Assembly (NCBI RefSeq): GCF_019061185.1
Contig: NZ_JAHQZU010000004.1
Coordinates: 124,001-188,000 of the forward strand
Length of the DNA stretch: 64,000 nucleotides
Origin: Paracoccus sp. Z118
Lineage (GTDB): Bacteria; Pseudomonadota; Alphaproteobacteria; Rhodobacterales; Rhodobacteraceae
Direction: 5' to 3'
This document shows positions 43,178 through 53,479 of the stretch, piece by piece. Position numbers and translations under genes: made by a program. Every line of letters begins with the position of its first letter. The first letter of the stretch is position 1. The notes under the pieces were generated by a model that worked only from the letters and a program-made list of their open reading frames with translations, was not told the origin of the DNA and ran no database searches.

Positions 43178-44677
43178 TCAGTCCTCTTCCGCCCGGAAGC
43201 GGGCGAGGCCGCGGAACACGAACGGGGCGATCAGCGCCACGGTCGCGATGACGATCATCGTGGCCGAGCCGGGGTGCTGCAGCAGCACCATCGGATCACC
43301 AAGGCTCATCTGCAACGCCCGCCGCAACTGGCTGTCCGCCATCGGCCCGAGGATCAGCCCCACGACCACCGGCGCGATGGGGTAGTCGTATCGTCGCATG
43401 ATGAAGCCGAGGGCGCCGAAGGCCGAGAGCACCAGCAGTTCCACCACCGAGGGGTTGGCGGCGATCGTGCCCATCGTGGCGAAGACGAGGATGCCGCCAT
43501 AAAGCCACGGCAGCGGGATCTTGAGAAGCTGCACCCACAGCCCGACCAGCGGCAGGTTCAGCACCAGCAGCATCACGTTGGCGATGAACAGCGAGGCGAT
43601 CAGTGCCCAGACCAGATCGGCGTGCTGGACGAACAGCAGGGGCCCCGGCTGGATGTTGTATTGCTGGAACCCCGCCAGCATCACCGCCGCCGTGGCCGAG
43701 GTCGGCAGGCCCAGCGTCAGCAGCGGCACCAGCGAGCCGGCGGCGGATGCGTTATTCGCCGCCTCCGGCCCCGCCACGCCTTCGATGGCGCCGTGGCCGA
43801 ACTCCTCGGGGTGCTTCGACAGCTTCCGCTCGGTCGTGTAGCTGAGGAAGGTCGGGATCTCGGCCCCGCCCGCCGGCAGCGCGCCGATGGGAAAGCCGAT
43901 GCCCGCGCCGCGCAGCCACGGTTTCCATGAGCGCGCCCAGTCCTTGCGCGTCATCCAGATCGAGCCGGAGATCGGTATCGGCTTTTCCGGCGCGTAGAAG
44001 TGGCGCGAGGCGACGAACAGCGCCTCGCCGATGGCAAAGAGGCCCACGGCCAGCGTCGTGACCTCGATCCCGTCGAAGAGGTTGGGAACGCCGAAAGCCA
44101 ACCGGGTCTGCCCGGTCAGCTGGTCGATGCCGATCAGGCCGAGCCACAGGCCGATGGCGAGGCTGGTCAGCCCGCGCAGCGGCGACGATCCGAACGTCGC
44201 CGAGACGGTGACGAAGGCGATCAGCATCAGCCCGAAATAGTCCCACGGCCCGAACTTCACCGCGATCTTGACGAGGATCGGGGCGAGGAACGCCAGCCCC
44301 GCCGTGGCGATCAGCGCCGCCACGAACGAGCCGATGGCGGCGGTCGCCAGCGCCGGGCCGCCGCGGCCCTTGCGGGCCATCTTGTTGCCCTCCAGCGCGG
44401 TGACGACCGATGCCGCCTCGCCGGGCGTGTTCAGCAGGATGGCGGTGGTCGAGCCGCCATACATCCCGCCGTAATAGATGCCCGCGAACATGATGAGCGA
44501 GCCGCCGGGGTCCATCTTGAACGTGACCGGTAGCAGCAGCGCCACGGTCAGCGCCGGGCCGATGCCGGGCAGCACGCCGACGGCGGTGCCCAGCAGAACG
44601 CCGATGGCGGCGAAGGCGAGGTTCATCGGCGCAATGGCCAGGGCGAACCCGTCGAAAAGCTGGATCAGCGCGTCCAT
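43178..44677 (-). CDS. tctA: tripartite tricarboxylate transporter, large membrane subunit TctA
   Basis: 499 residues, about 12 membrane segments. Family motifs are [21 protein letters not shown] near residue 32, [35 protein letters not shown], and [21 protein letters not shown]. Forms the channel for citrate-like acids with TctB; substrate is delivered by TctC. Lies between tctB and gntR in one leftward run. Confidence 0.94.
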   Translation of the reverse strand: MDALIQLFDGFALAIAPMNLAFAAIGVLLGTAVGVLPGIGPALTVALLLPVTFKMDPGGSLIMFAGIYYGGMYGGSTTAILLNTPGEAASVVTALEGNKMARKGRGGPALATAAIGSFVAALIATAGLAFLAPILVKIAVKFGPWDYFGLMLIAFVTVSATFGSSPLRGLTSLAIGLWLGLIGIDQLTGQTRLAFGVPNLFDGIEVTTLAVGLFAIGEALFVASRHFYAPEKPIPISGSIWMTRKDWARSWKPWLRGAGIGFPIGALPAGGAEIPTFLSYTTERKLSKHPEEFGHGAIEGVAGPEAANNASAAGSLVPLLTLGLPTSATAAVMLAGFQQYNIQPGPLLFVQHADLVWALIASLFIANVMLLVLNLPLVGLWVQLLKIPLPWLYGGILVFATMGTIAANPSVVELLVLSAFGALGFIMRRYDYPIAPVVVGLILGPMADSQLRRALQMSLGDPMVLLQHPGSATMIVIATVALIAPFVFRGLARFRAEED

Positions 44678-44684
44678 ATGACCC

Positions 44685-45155
44685 TCAGAACAGCCGTTCG
44701 AGCGGCCCGGAGGGCAGCGACAGCTTCAGCAGCTTGTTGAAGAGAAGGAAGATCATCAGCGACAGCCCGAAGCCGATGGCCAGATCGAACGGCAGCGCCC
44801 GGCGGCCGAAGGCCCGCGCGGTCAGCGCGAAGAGCAGCGTCGAGCCGAGGATGAAGCCGAGGCCGATCCAGATCGATCCGACCAGCCCGCCCATGGCCAG
44901 CGCGATCCACATCACCGCGCCCCAGTCGGTTTCGCCGGCGTCGATGCCGGGCTTCATGGCGGCGAACACATGCCCCACCCCAAGCGCGGCGATGAAGGCG
45001 GCCACGAAATAGGACGCGGCGTCGGCGCCCATCCCATAGGTGGCGCGGATGGACATGCTGCGCGCGTCGAACCACGTCACCGCGGCCAGCGCGAACAGGC
45101 CCAGCCCGATATAGAGCGTGGGGCGATGGATGCCGCTTGAGGCGGGCAGAGGCAT
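44685..45155 (-). CDS. tctB: tripartite tricarboxylate transporter, small membrane subunit TctB
   Basis: 156 residues with four membrane segments (for example [16 protein letters not shown] and the C-terminal [25 protein letters not shown]), the normal TctB layout. The C-terminal [15 protein letters not shown] is a conserved family end. Seven bases before tctA. Confidence 0.9.
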   Translation of the reverse strand: MPLPASSGIHRPTLYIGLGLFALAAVTWFDARSMSIRATYGMGADAASYFVAAFIAALGVGHVFAAMKPGIDAGETDWGAVMWIALAMGGLVGSIWIGLGFILGSTLLFALTARAFGRRALPFDLAIGFGLSLMIFLLFNKLLKLSLPSGPLERLF

Positions 45156-45207
45156 GGTGGTTCCCTCGGGTTGGAAGGGGCGGGGGTCTGATCCCCCGCC
45201 CGGATCG

Positions 45208-46170
45208 TCACTCGGCCAGGCCGATGGAGCGCAGGACGTCGCCCACGCGCTCGTTCTCGGACGCGATGAACGTCTCGAACTCGTCCGCCGGGGCGTAGTA
45301 GTCGGTCCAGCCGCGGGCGGTCAGGACTTCCTGCCATTCGGGCGACTTCACCGTATTCTCGATGGCGGCCGAGAAGGCCTGCTTCGTCTCGTCCGAGATC
45401 TCCGGTCCGGCGAAGATGCCGCGCCAGTTGACCAGTTCGACATCGACGCCCTGCGCCTTGAGCGGCTGCGCGTCGATCCCTTCGATCGGCTCGGGGTAGG
45501 AGATGGCGAGCGCGCGCAGGTCGCCGGATTCGATCTGGCCCTGCCATTCGCCGTAGCCGGAAATCCCCGCCGTGACCTGCCCGCCCAGCATGGCGGCCAG
45601 CGCCTCGCCGCCGCCGGAATAGGCGACGTAGTTGACCTTCGACGGATCGGCGCCCGCCGCCTGGGTGATGAGCGCGGCAAGGATGTGGTCCGCGCCGCCC
45701 GCCGAGCCGCCGGCCCAGATGGTGTTGGCGACGTCCGACTGGATCGCGGCGGTCAGGTCGGCCAGCGTCTGGTGGGGCGAGTTCGCGGGCACCACCACGA
45801 CCAGCGGATCGCCTGTGAGGCGGGCGATGGGGGTCACGTCGGACAGGCTGACCGGGGCCTTGTTGGTCAGGATCGCGCCGACCATCGTGATCCCGCCGAC
45901 CAGCATCTGGTCATCGGAGCCGCGCGCGTTCTGCACGAACTGCGCCAGACCCACGGTGCCGCCCGCGCCGGGCACGTTCTGGACCTGAACGCTCTTGGCG
46001 TTGCCGGTCCTGACCATCGTGTCCTGAAGCGCCCGCGCCGCCGCGTCCCAGCCGCCGCCTGCGCCCGCGGGGGCGATGATGGTCAGCTCCAAGTCCTGTG
46101 CGACGACTGGCGCCGCTGCGGTGAAGAGCGCCACGGCGGCCGCGGCCAGTCTGGTCGAAAAGAAAGACAT
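45208..46170 (-). CDS. tctC: tripartite tricarboxylate transporter, periplasmic binding protein TctC
   Basis: 320 residues. A signal peptide (about 1-23, ending VVA) is followed by the TctC/BugT fold: ELTIIAPAGAGGGWDAAARALQ, VQNVPGAGGTVGLAQF, and VNWRGIFAGPEI near the C-terminus. The extended GGWD form is typical of citrate/tricarballylate-type TctC proteins. The ATG at 46170 has GGGAGGAA at good spacing. First gene of the tct-gntR-acn operon; its promoter must lie in 46171-46254. Confidence 0.93.
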   Translation of the reverse strand: MSFFSTRLAAAAVALFTAAAPVVAQDLELTIIAPAGAGGGWDAAARALQDTMVRTGNAKSVQVQNVPGAGGTVGLAQFVQNARGSDDQMLVGGITMVGAILTNKAPVSLSDVTPIARLTGDPLVVVVPANSPHQTLADLTAAIQSDVANTIWAGGSAGGADHILAALITQAAGADPSKVNYVAYSGGGEALAAMLGGQVTAGISGYGEWQGQIESGDLRALAISYPEPIEGIDAQPLKAQGVDVELVNWRGIFAGPEISDETKQAFSAAIENTVKSPEWQEVLTARGWTDYYAPADEFETFIASENERVGDVLRSIGLAE

Positions 46171-46254
46171 GAGTTCCTCCCCAAGATGTCTTGTGCGGGA
46201 AGATTGCTCGATGGTCCCATAAAGTGCAATATTTTTGTGATGGCCATCGGGCAT

Positions 46255-46288
46255 GAAAAAACCGGGCGGCCCGTGGGGACCGCCCGGT
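46255..46288 (-). terminator. rho-independent terminator of the liv operon
   Basis: On the minus strand a nine-pair stem ACCGGGCGG/CCGCCCGGT with a 10-base loop is followed by a T-run (the + strand shows six A before the stem). It sits 24 bases after the livM stop. Confidence 0.85.
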
Positions 46289-46311
46289 GTTGGTTTGATC
46301 CGGCGAACGGA

Positions 46312-47295
46312 TCAGCGCAGGCCGATCATCCGGCCGAGTTTCGAGTCGGCAAGCTCGCCCACGAGGCCGCGGCGGAACAGCAGCACGCAGATCATGAACA
46401 CGAGGCCGGTGATGACCGTCACCGGGATGTTCGAGGTCGCGAGGAAGTTCTGCAGGGCAATGATGACGCCCGCGCCGACGATGGGACCGGCCATGGTGCC
46501 GATGCCGCCCAGCAGCGTCATCAGGATCACCTCGCCCGACATCTGCCACTGCACGTCGGTCAGCGTGGCGAACTGCATCACCAGCGCCTTCACCCCGCCG
46601 GCAAGCCCGGTGAAGGCCGCCGACATGACGAAGGCCGCCAGCTTGTAGTTGGCCACCGAGTAGCCGAGCGAGATCGCCCGCTGCTCGTTTTCCCGGATCG
46701 CCTTCAGGATCATGCCGAAGGGCGAGTTCACGATCCGCCAGATGCAGAACAGCCCCAGCGCGAACACCGCCGCCACGAAGAAATACATGTTCATCGTGTC
46801 GTTCAGGTTGATGAAACCGAACAGCGACCCGCGCGGCACGGACTGGATGCCGTCCTCGCCATGGGTGAAGGGCGCCTGCAGGCAGAAGAAGAAGAACATC
46901 TGCGACAGCGCCAGCGTGATCATGGCGAAGTAGATGCCCTGCCGGCGGATGGCGATGGCCCCCATGATCAGCCCCAGCACGACCGCGCCAGCGACCCCCA
47001 GCAGGATCGCGAGTTCCGGCGACCACCCCCAGACCTTCGCCGCATGGGCGGTGAAATAGGCCGCGCCGCCGAAGAACGCGGCGTGGCCGAAGGACAGCAG
47101 CCCGGTGTAGCCCAGCAGCAGGTTGAACGCCGCCGCGAACAGCCCGAAGCACAGCAGCTTCATCAGGAACACGGGATACAGGAAGAACGGCGCCAGGATC
47201 AGCAGCGCCAGCCCGATCACCACCAGGATCACGCCGGAGCGGCTGCGCTGCGCCTCCGCGGAAGCCGCGGGGGCCGCTTGGGTATTGTTGGCCAT
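46312..47295 (-). CDS. livM: branched-chain amino acid type ABC transporter permease LivM
   Basis: 327 residues, about ten membrane segments. AFNLLLGYTGLLSFGHAAFFG in the N-terminal half and the EAA-type loop SPFGMILKAIRENEQRAISLGYSVANYKL are LivM signatures. Pairs with LivH. Last gene of the livK-G-F-H-M operon and directly followed by a terminator. The Ala/Ser-rich N-terminal lead is normal for this group. Confidence 0.94.
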   Translation of the reverse strand: MANNTQAAPAASAEAQRSRSGVILVVIGLALLILAPFFLYPVFLMKLLCFGLFAAAFNLLLGYTGLLSFGHAAFFGGAAYFTAHAAKVWGWSPELAILLGVAGAVVLGLIMGAIAIRRQGIYFAMITLALSQMFFFFCLQAPFTHGEDGIQSVPRGSLFGFINLNDTMNMYFFVAAVFALGLFCIWRIVNSPFGMILKAIRENEQRAISLGYSVANYKLAAFVMSAAFTGLAGGVKALVMQFATLTDVQWQMSGEVILMTLLGGIGTMAGPIVGAGVIIALQNFLATSNIPVTVITGLVFMICVLLFRRGLVGELADSKLGRMIGLR

Positions 47296-47296
47296 C

Positions 47297-48184
47297 TCAG
47301 GCTTCCTTTCCGAACAGGCCCGCGGGGCGCAGGATCAGCACGATCGCCATGATGACGAAGATCACGATGTTCGACGCCTCGGGATAGAACACCTTGGTCA
47401 GCCCCTCGGCGACGCCCAGCAGATAGCCTGTGACGATGGCGCCCATGATGGACCCCATGCCGCCGACCACGACCACCGCGAACACCACGATGATGAGGTT
47501 CGTCCCCATCAGCGGCGAGACCTGGTAGATCGGCGCCGCCAGCACCCCCGCCAGCCCCGCCAGCCCCGCGCCGAGCGCGTAGGTCAGCGTCAGCAGCATC
47601 GGGACGTTGATCCCGAAGCTCTGCACCAGCGTCGGGTTCTCGGTCGCGGCGCGCAGCTTCGCGCCGAGCTGGGTCTTCTCGATCAGCGCCCAGACGGCGA
47701 TACAGACCACGAGCGAGAAGACGATCACCCAGCCGCGATAGATCGGCAGGAACATGAAGCCGAGATTCATCCCGCCGGTCAGCGCGGCGGGCGGCGCGTA
47801 GGGCTGGCCCGAGGCGCCGAACTGCCACCGGAACAGCCCTTCCAGCGTCAGGGCGAGGCCGAAGGTGAACAGCAGGCCGTAAAGATGGTCCAGCTTGTAG
47901 AGCCGCGACAGCATCGACCGCTCGATCAGCGCGCCGAAAAGGCCGACGACCAGCGGCGCGAGGATCAGCGCGAACCAGTAGTTGAGGCCGAACCAGTTCA
48001 GCGCCAGCAGCGCGACGAACGCGCCCAGCATGTATTGCGCCCCGTGGGCGAAGTTGATGACCCGCAGCAGGCCGAAGATCACGGCGAGGCCGAGCGACAG
48101 CAGCGCGTAGAACGAGCCGTTGATAAGCCCGACCAGCAACTGCCCCATCAGCGCCTGGATCGGGACTCCGAACACCATCGTCAT
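47297..48184 (-). CDS. livH: branched-chain amino acid type ABC transporter permease LivH
   Basis: 295 residues, eight or so membrane segments. LLVGLINGSFYALLSLGLAVIFGLLRVINFAHG near the N-terminus and the EAA loop TQLGAKLRAATENPTLVQSFGINV are typical. The ATG at 48184 is one base after the livF stop; a second ATG two codons in is possible. Separated from livM by one base. Confidence 0.94.
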   Translation of the reverse strand: MTMVFGVPIQALMGQLLVGLINGSFYALLSLGLAVIFGLLRVINFAHGAQYMLGAFVALLALNWFGLNYWFALILAPLVVGLFGALIERSMLSRLYKLDHLYGLLFTFGLALTLEGLFRWQFGASGQPYAPPAALTGGMNLGFMFLPIYRGWVIVFSLVVCIAVWALIEKTQLGAKLRAATENPTLVQSFGINVPMLLTLTYALGAGLAGLAGVLAAPIYQVSPLMGTNLIIVVFAVVVVGGMGSIMGAIVTGYLLGVAEGLTKVFYPEASNIVIFVIMAIVLILRPAGLFGKEA

Positions 48185-48185
48185 G

Positions 48186-48883
<698 letters not shown>

Positions 48884-48887
<4 letters not shown>

Positions 48888-49657
48888 GCCTCGGATCCCA
48901 TATAGGCCGTCCGCACGCGCGGATCGGCGGCCACAGTGGCGTAATCGCCCTCGGCGAGGATCTCGCCGCGCTGAAGCACCGTGACGTGGTGGCAGATGTC
49001 GGCCACGACCGACAGGTTGTGTTCGACCATCAGCACCGCCCGGTGGCGGGCGACCTCGCGGATGATGTTGGCGACCATGTGCACGTCCTCGTGCCCCATG
49101 CCGGCCATCGGCTCGTCCAGCAGCAGCACCTCGGGGTCGAGGGCGAGGGTCGTCGCGATCTCCAGCACGCGCTTGCGGCCATAGGACAGATCGCCCGCGC
49201 GGGTATCGCGATACTGGGTAAGCCCCAGATCCTCCAGCAGCAGATCGGCGCGCTCGTTCAGCTTGTCGAGCAGGCTCACCGGGCGCCAGAACTGGACATG
49301 CAGTCCGACCGGGCGCTGAAGGGCCACGCGGACGTTTTCCAGCACGGTCAGGTTCGGGAACACCGCCGAGATCTGGAACGAACGGACCAGCCCCATCCGC
49401 GCGACGATGTCGGGCCGGGTGCCGGTGATGTCGTTGCCCAGCAGCGTGATCTGCCCGCGCGTGGGTTGCAGGAACTTCGTGAGCAGGTTGAAGACGGTGG
49501 TCTTGCCGGCCCCGTTGGGACCGATCAGCGCGTGGATGCGGGCGTGGTGGACGTCGAGGTTCACGTCGTTGACCGCCGTGAACCCCATGAAGTCCTTGCC
49601 CAGACCCCGGGCGGTAAGCACCACCCGGGATTCGGTATCTGTTGCGACTTGGGTCAT
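48884..49657 (-). CDS. livG: branched-chain amino acid type ABC transporter ATP-binding protein LivG
   Basis: 257 residues. Walker A GPNGAGKTTVFNLLTKF, signature LSYGRKRVLEIATTLA, Walker B VLLLDEPMAGMG and the LivG-specific RSFQISAVFPNLTVLENVRVA. The ATG at 49657 is chosen by homology; a GTG at 49669 overlaps the livK stop (GTGA) and is a reasonable alternative adding four residues. Confidence 0.94.
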
Positions 49658-49665
49658 GCGTTCGA

Positions 49666-50865
49666 TCACTGGACCAACGGGCAGCCCGACTCGGCCGGGT
49701 CCATGTAGGCCACGTCGCCCGGAATGGTGGCGCGGACGTGGTAGTAGTCCCACTCGCCCGTGCTTTCCTCGGGGGTCTTGACCTGCATCAGATACTGGGT
49801 GTTCAGCAGGCGGCCGTTCTGGGCGACGGTCGCGCCGCGGCCGAACACGTCATCGACCGGCATCTCCTTCAGCTTCGCGGCGACGGCTTCCGCCTCGTCC
49901 CCGCCGGCGGCGTCGATCGCCTTCAGATACTGCAGCACGGCCGAATAGGTCCCCGCTTGCACCATCGACGGCTGGGCGCCGGTGCGCTCCTTGTAGCGGT
50001 TGCCGAACTCGCGCGACTGCTCGTCCTGGTCCCAGTAGAAGCTTTCCGTCAGATAGAGGCCCTGCGCGGTGCCCAGCCCCAGACCGTGGATGTCCGAGAT
50101 GAACAGCAGCAGCCCGGCGAGGTTCTGGCCGGCCTGGGTGATGCCGAACTCGGACGCCTGCTTGATGGCGTTCTGGGTGTCGAGGCCCGCGCTGGCAAGG
50201 CCGATCACCTTGGCGCCCGACGACTGGGCCTGCAGCAGGAAGGCCGAGAAGTCGTTGTTGTTCAGCGGGTGACGGACCGAACCGAGCACCTGGCCGCCCG
50301 CGGCCTCCACCGTCTTGGTGGTGTTTTCCTCCAGCGAGTAGCCGAAGGCGTAGTCGGCGGTCAGGAAGAACCAGGTGTCGCCGCCGGCTTCCACGACCGC
50401 GCCGCCGGTGCCGACGGCGAGCGCGTGGGTGTCATAGGCCCAGTGGAAGCTGTAGGGGGTACAGGCGGCGCCCGTGATCTCGGTCGTGCCGGCGCCGGTG
50501 TTGATGGTGATGCGCTTCTTCTCGCCCGCGATGCCCTGCACCGCCAGCGCGACCGACGAGGTCGTCAGGTCCATGATCGCATCGACCTGCTCGGTGTCGA
50601 ACCACTGCCGCGCGACGGTCGAGCCGATATCGGCCTTGTTCTGGTGGTCGGCGCCCAGGATCTCGATCGGCGCGCCCTGCACGGTGCCGCCGAAATCCTC
50701 GACGGCCATCCGCGCCGCCTCGACCGAGCCGACGCCGCCGAGCGCGGAGTAGGGGCCCGACTGGTCGTTCAGGATGCCGATCTTGACGACGTTGTCAGAG
50801 ATGGCGGCCTGAGCGCCCGCCGTCATCAGCGCGGTCACGCCGACGGTCATCAGAAAAGTCTTCAT
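49666..50865 (-). CDS. livK: branched-chain amino acid type ABC transporter substrate-binding protein
   Basis: 399 residues. A signal peptide (about 1-20, ending AQA) is followed by the Peripla_BP_6 fold: VKIGILNDQSGPYSALGG, GAPIEILGADHQNKADIG and LLFISDIHGLGLGTAQGLYL. The ligand cannot be read; this family binds amino acids, amides or aromatic acids. The ATG at 50865 has GGGAGGA upstream. First gene of the operon. Confidence 0.92.
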   Translation of the reverse strand: MKTFLMTVGVTALMTAGAQAAISDNVVKIGILNDQSGPYSALGGVGSVEAARMAVEDFGGTVQGAPIEILGADHQNKADIGSTVARQWFDTEQVDAIMDLTTSSVALAVQGIAGEKKRITINTGAGTTEITGAACTPYSFHWAYDTHALAVGTGGAVVEAGGDTWFFLTADYAFGYSLEENTTKTVEAAGGQVLGSVRHPLNNNDFSAFLLQAQSSGAKVIGLASAGLDTQNAIKQASEFGITQAGQNLAGLLLFISDIHGLGLGTAQGLYLTESFYWDQDEQSREFGNRYKERTGAQPSMVQAGTYSAVLQYLKAIDAAGGDEAEAVAAKLKEMPVDDVFGRGATVAQNGRLLNTQYLMQVKTPEESTGEWDYYHVRATIPGDVAYMDPAESGCPLVQ

Positions 50866-51308
50866 GTAGTCCTCCCAGATACCGCCCTGCGGGCGGCCGT
50901 AGTTGAAACGTTCAGGCAAGAGCGATTGCATTGCAAGCGTTCAGTCGCGCCGCGGAAAATGCGGCGAGGCTGTGGCGGAAGGATGTCGAATTGGCGGCGC
51001 CTGTCCTGGTCGCGCCGGCTGCGATCGGCCCCGGCGGCCCGGAAAATGCAGGAGCGGCCTGCGATCATGCGGCGCATGTCCAATCGTCAGCGCGGCCGAG
51101 ACCGGTTGCGGCGCCATGCTCGGAAACCTGCCCATGCGCGGGCAAGGCAACCGGCACCGCTGCCGCGGCGCCTGTCGGTCGATTGTCCATCTTTTCCTCC
51201 CTGCGGTCCGGCTTCTCCGGCCGATCCCGCAGTGGAAAATCGCCCAAGACAGGCGGCATTGCAACTTATGTATGCTGGCAAGAAGGAAAAGATTGCTGCG
51301 ACGCAGCG
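50866..51308. other. livK upstream region
   Basis: 443 bases without a recognised gene. Near livK (about 50908-50943) lies TTGCATTGCAA, a near-palindrome flanked by ACGTTCAG and GCGTTCAG, which could be an operator. Further up is one short reading frame with a strong ribosome site (51065-51190, listed separately). The remainder shows nothing I can name. Confidence 0.5.
51065..51190 (-). CDS. possible 41-residue small protein upstream of livK
   Basis: Begins MDNRPTGAAAAVPVALPAHG and ends DDWTCAA. Its ATG at 51190 is preceded by AGGGAGGAAAAG, one of the best ribosome sites in the window. No family recognised. The composition is Ala-rich and hydrophilic overall, with no signal peptide or membrane segment. 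It may be a leader peptide, a remnant of a lost gene or a chance frame. Confidence 0.3.
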   Translation of the reverse strand: MDNRPTGAAAAVPVALPAHGQVSEHGAATGLGRADDWTCAA

Positions 51309-52202
51309 TCAGTTTCGGACGAAGACCCGGCTGGGATGCACCTCGCCGCCCATGTAGCGGCCGATGCAGAGGGCGCGGCCCTCGTGGCTGACCCAGACCT
51401 CGGTGCCGAACTCGGCGTGGCCGATCACCTGGCCGGGATTGCCGTTGCCGATGCGGACCGCGCCGATGTCCGTCGCCTGCACCTGCGGCAGGTCCAGCGC
51501 GGATTCGATCGGCAGCAGCGCAGCGTCGAGTTCGCCCTGGTTGGCGCGGTCGATGCGGTCGAACGGGACCCCTTGATCGACGTCGAACGGCCCCGACCAG
51601 ACCCGGCGCAAGCCGGTGACATGACCGAGGCATCCCAGCGCGCGGCCCAGATCGCGGGCGATGGCGCGGACATAGCCGCCCTTGCCGCAGACCATGTGCA
51701 GGTCGGCGCCGTCTTCGCGCGCCTCCAGCAGCTCCAACTCCTCGACCCAGAGCGGGCGGGCGGCAAGCTCGACCGCTTCGCCTTCGCGGGCGAGGTCGTA
51801 GGCGCGCGCGCCATCGACCTTCACCGCCGAGACGGCAGGCGGCACCTGCATGATCTCGCCCCGGAACGCCCCCAGCGCGTCCCGGATCGCGTCCGCGGAA
51901 GGCCGCAGGTCCGAGGTCCGCAGCACCTGCCCCGAGGCGTCGTCGGTCGCGGTCTCCGCCCCCCAGGCGACGCTGAAATCATAGGCCTTCAGCGCGTCGG
52001 TCAGGTAGGGGACGGTCTTCGTCGCCTCTCCCAAAGCCACCGCCAGCAGTCCGGTCGCGTCGGGGTCCAGCGTGCCAGCATGGCCCGCCTTCCTGGCGTC
52101 CAGCGCCCAGCGGACCTTGCCCACCACATCGGTCGAGCCGACGCCCGCCGGCTTGTCCACGATCAGCCAGCCGGAGACGTCGCGGCCCTTCTTGCGTGCC
52201 AT
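51309..52202 (-). CDS. truB: tRNA pseudouridine(55) synthase
   Basis: 297 residues; makes pseudouridine 55 in the T arm of tRNAs. The catalytic Asp is in [16 protein letters not shown] near residue 39; [39 protein letters not shown] and [12 protein letters not shown] are further TruB motifs. The ATG at 52202 overlaps the preceding stop by one base. The usual partner rbfA lies one gene upstream. Confidence 0.96.
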   Translation of the reverse strand: MARKKGRDVSGWLIVDKPAGVGSTDVVGKVRWALDARKAGHAGTLDPDATGLLAVALGEATKTVPYLTDALKAYDFSVAWGAETATDDASGQVLRTSDLRPSADAIRDALGAFRGEIMQVPPAVSAVKVDGARAYDLAREGEAVELAARPLWVEELELLEAREDGADLHMVCGKGGYVRAIARDLGRALGCLGHVTGLRRVWSGPFDVDQGVPFDRIDRANQGELDAALLPIESALDLPQVQATDIGAVRIGNGNPGQVIGHAEFGTEVWVSHEGRALCIGRYMGGEVHPSRVFVRN

Positions 52203-52966
52203 CAGGAATTGCCCCCTTGCGCGACGAAGCCGATGATCGGCCCCATCGTCCGCCCCCAATCCGCCCGCCGGATATCCGGCGCGTAAAGACGCGAGATCGA
52301 GCCGTCGAAATACAGCGCATTGCGCGCGTCGAGTTCATCCCGGAAGAACCGGGCGAATTCGTGGAACGTCACCGCGCTGTCCGAGATCACGAACCACGCC
52401 GTCTGGAAATCGCGCGACACGCCGACGCCGTTGCGGATATAGCGGCTGTCGCTGTCCGGCAGAAAACGCGGGTGCAGCTCGCCGTCGATCAGCAGCATCG
52501 GCCCGGATTGCGTGGCCAGCCGGCAGTCGGGATCGGCTTTCTCGAAGCGGCGGCTTTCGATCACCTGAAAGGGTGCCTTTGCGCCGACGCAGAAGACGCC
52601 GTTGGGCCGCAGCCCGAAATTGCCGCCGCCGCCCGCCGTCACCAGCCCGGATTTCTGCACCCCGTCGGCGCGGTAGAGCCCGACCGGCGTATAGTCGGGG
52701 TGATACATCCCCGCGTTCATGGCGAAAGCAAGCACCTCGCCCGATCCGAGCGTGCCCCGCACCGCGCGGAAATCGCCCAGCACGCGCCCATCCGGCCCGT
52801 CGAGCCACAGCCGCAGCCGGTCCTGATCGGCGCCGTCCACGGTGCAGACGGCATAGCCCTTGCCCTCGAACTGGCGCTTCTCGCAGCTATCGGCGACGGC
52901 TGGCAGGGTCATGGCGATCAGCGCGCCAACCGCCAGCCCGAGGCGGCGGGTCAGGTCAAGCTTCAT
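52202..52966 (-). CDS. secreted phosphodiester glycosidase-like protein (DUF2233/NAGPA domain)
   Basis: 254 residues. A signal peptide (about 1-24, ending VAD) is followed by a NAGPA/COG3698-type domain: [68 protein letters not shown] and [12 protein letters not shown] are characteristic. The family removes or cuts sugar-1-phosphodiester groups; the natural substrate here is unknown. The ATG at 52966 overlaps the rbfA end by 11 bases. An unusual export gene placed between two ribosome/tRNA genes. Confidence 0.83.
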   Translation of the reverse strand: MKLDLTRRLGLAVGALIAMTLPAVADSCEKRQFEGKGYAVCTVDGADQDRLRLWLDGPDGRVLGDFRAVRGTLGSGEVLAFAMNAGMYHPDYTPVGLYRADGVQKSGLVTAGGGGNFGLRPNGVFCVGAKAPFQVIESRRFEKADPDCRLATQSGPMLLIDGELHPRFLPDSDSRYIRNGVGVSRDFQTAWFVISDSAVTFHEFARFFRDELDARNALYFDGSISRLYAPDIRRADWGRTMGPIIGFVAQGGNS

Positions 52967-53402
52967 CGCCACCGTCTTGGTCGTCGCCGTCCTGACCCTC
53001 ATCATCGCCCGCCGCCACGTCGCGGCGCACCCGGTCCTCGCTCAGCAGGCGGCGGGTGTCGTCCATGCGGTCGAAAGTCTCGTCCAGCACGAAGCGCAGT
53101 TGCGGCGCGTATTTCAGCGTCAGCCCCTTGGACACCAGATGCCGCAGCTCGCGCGTGTTGCGGCGCAGGGCGGTCAGCGCCTCTTCGGCGTCGAGGCCGC
53201 CGAGCGGCAGCACATAGGCGGTCGCCACCTTCAGGTCGGGCGAGGTCCGCACCTCGCCCACGGTGATGGAAAAGCGGTTGAGGTCGGGGTCGTGCACGTC
53301 GCCGCGCAGCAGCACGTCGCCGAGCGTGCGGCGGATCAGCTCGCCCACGCGCAGCTGCCGCTGCGACGGACCGGGCCCGGTATTGAATCGATTGGATGCC
53401 AT
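52956..53402 (-). CDS. rbfA: 30S ribosome-binding factor A
   Basis: 148 residues; helps 16S rRNA 5'-end maturation. [20 protein letters not shown], the KH-type core ([24 protein letters not shown]) and [17 protein letters not shown] identify it. A long Asp/Gly-rich acidic tail ([19 protein letters not shown]) follows. The ATG at 53402 fits homologues; a Met three codons earlier is possible. First gene of the rbfA-DUF2233-truB unit and divergent from dapB. Confidence 0.94.
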   Translation of the reverse strand: MASNRFNTGPGPSQRQLRVGELIRRTLGDVLLRGDVHDPDLNRFSITVGEVRTSPDLKVATAYVLPLGGLDAEEALTALRRNTRELRHLVSKGLTLKYAPQLRFVLDETFDRMDDTRRLLSEDRVRRDVAAGDDEGQDGDDQDGGDEA

Positions 53403-53479
53403 CCGCCCCATCTAGGGGGTCGCGGGGCCTGCCGCAACGGGCTAGGACGGCGGCACGGAAGCGGTGCGGGGGAATGCGG

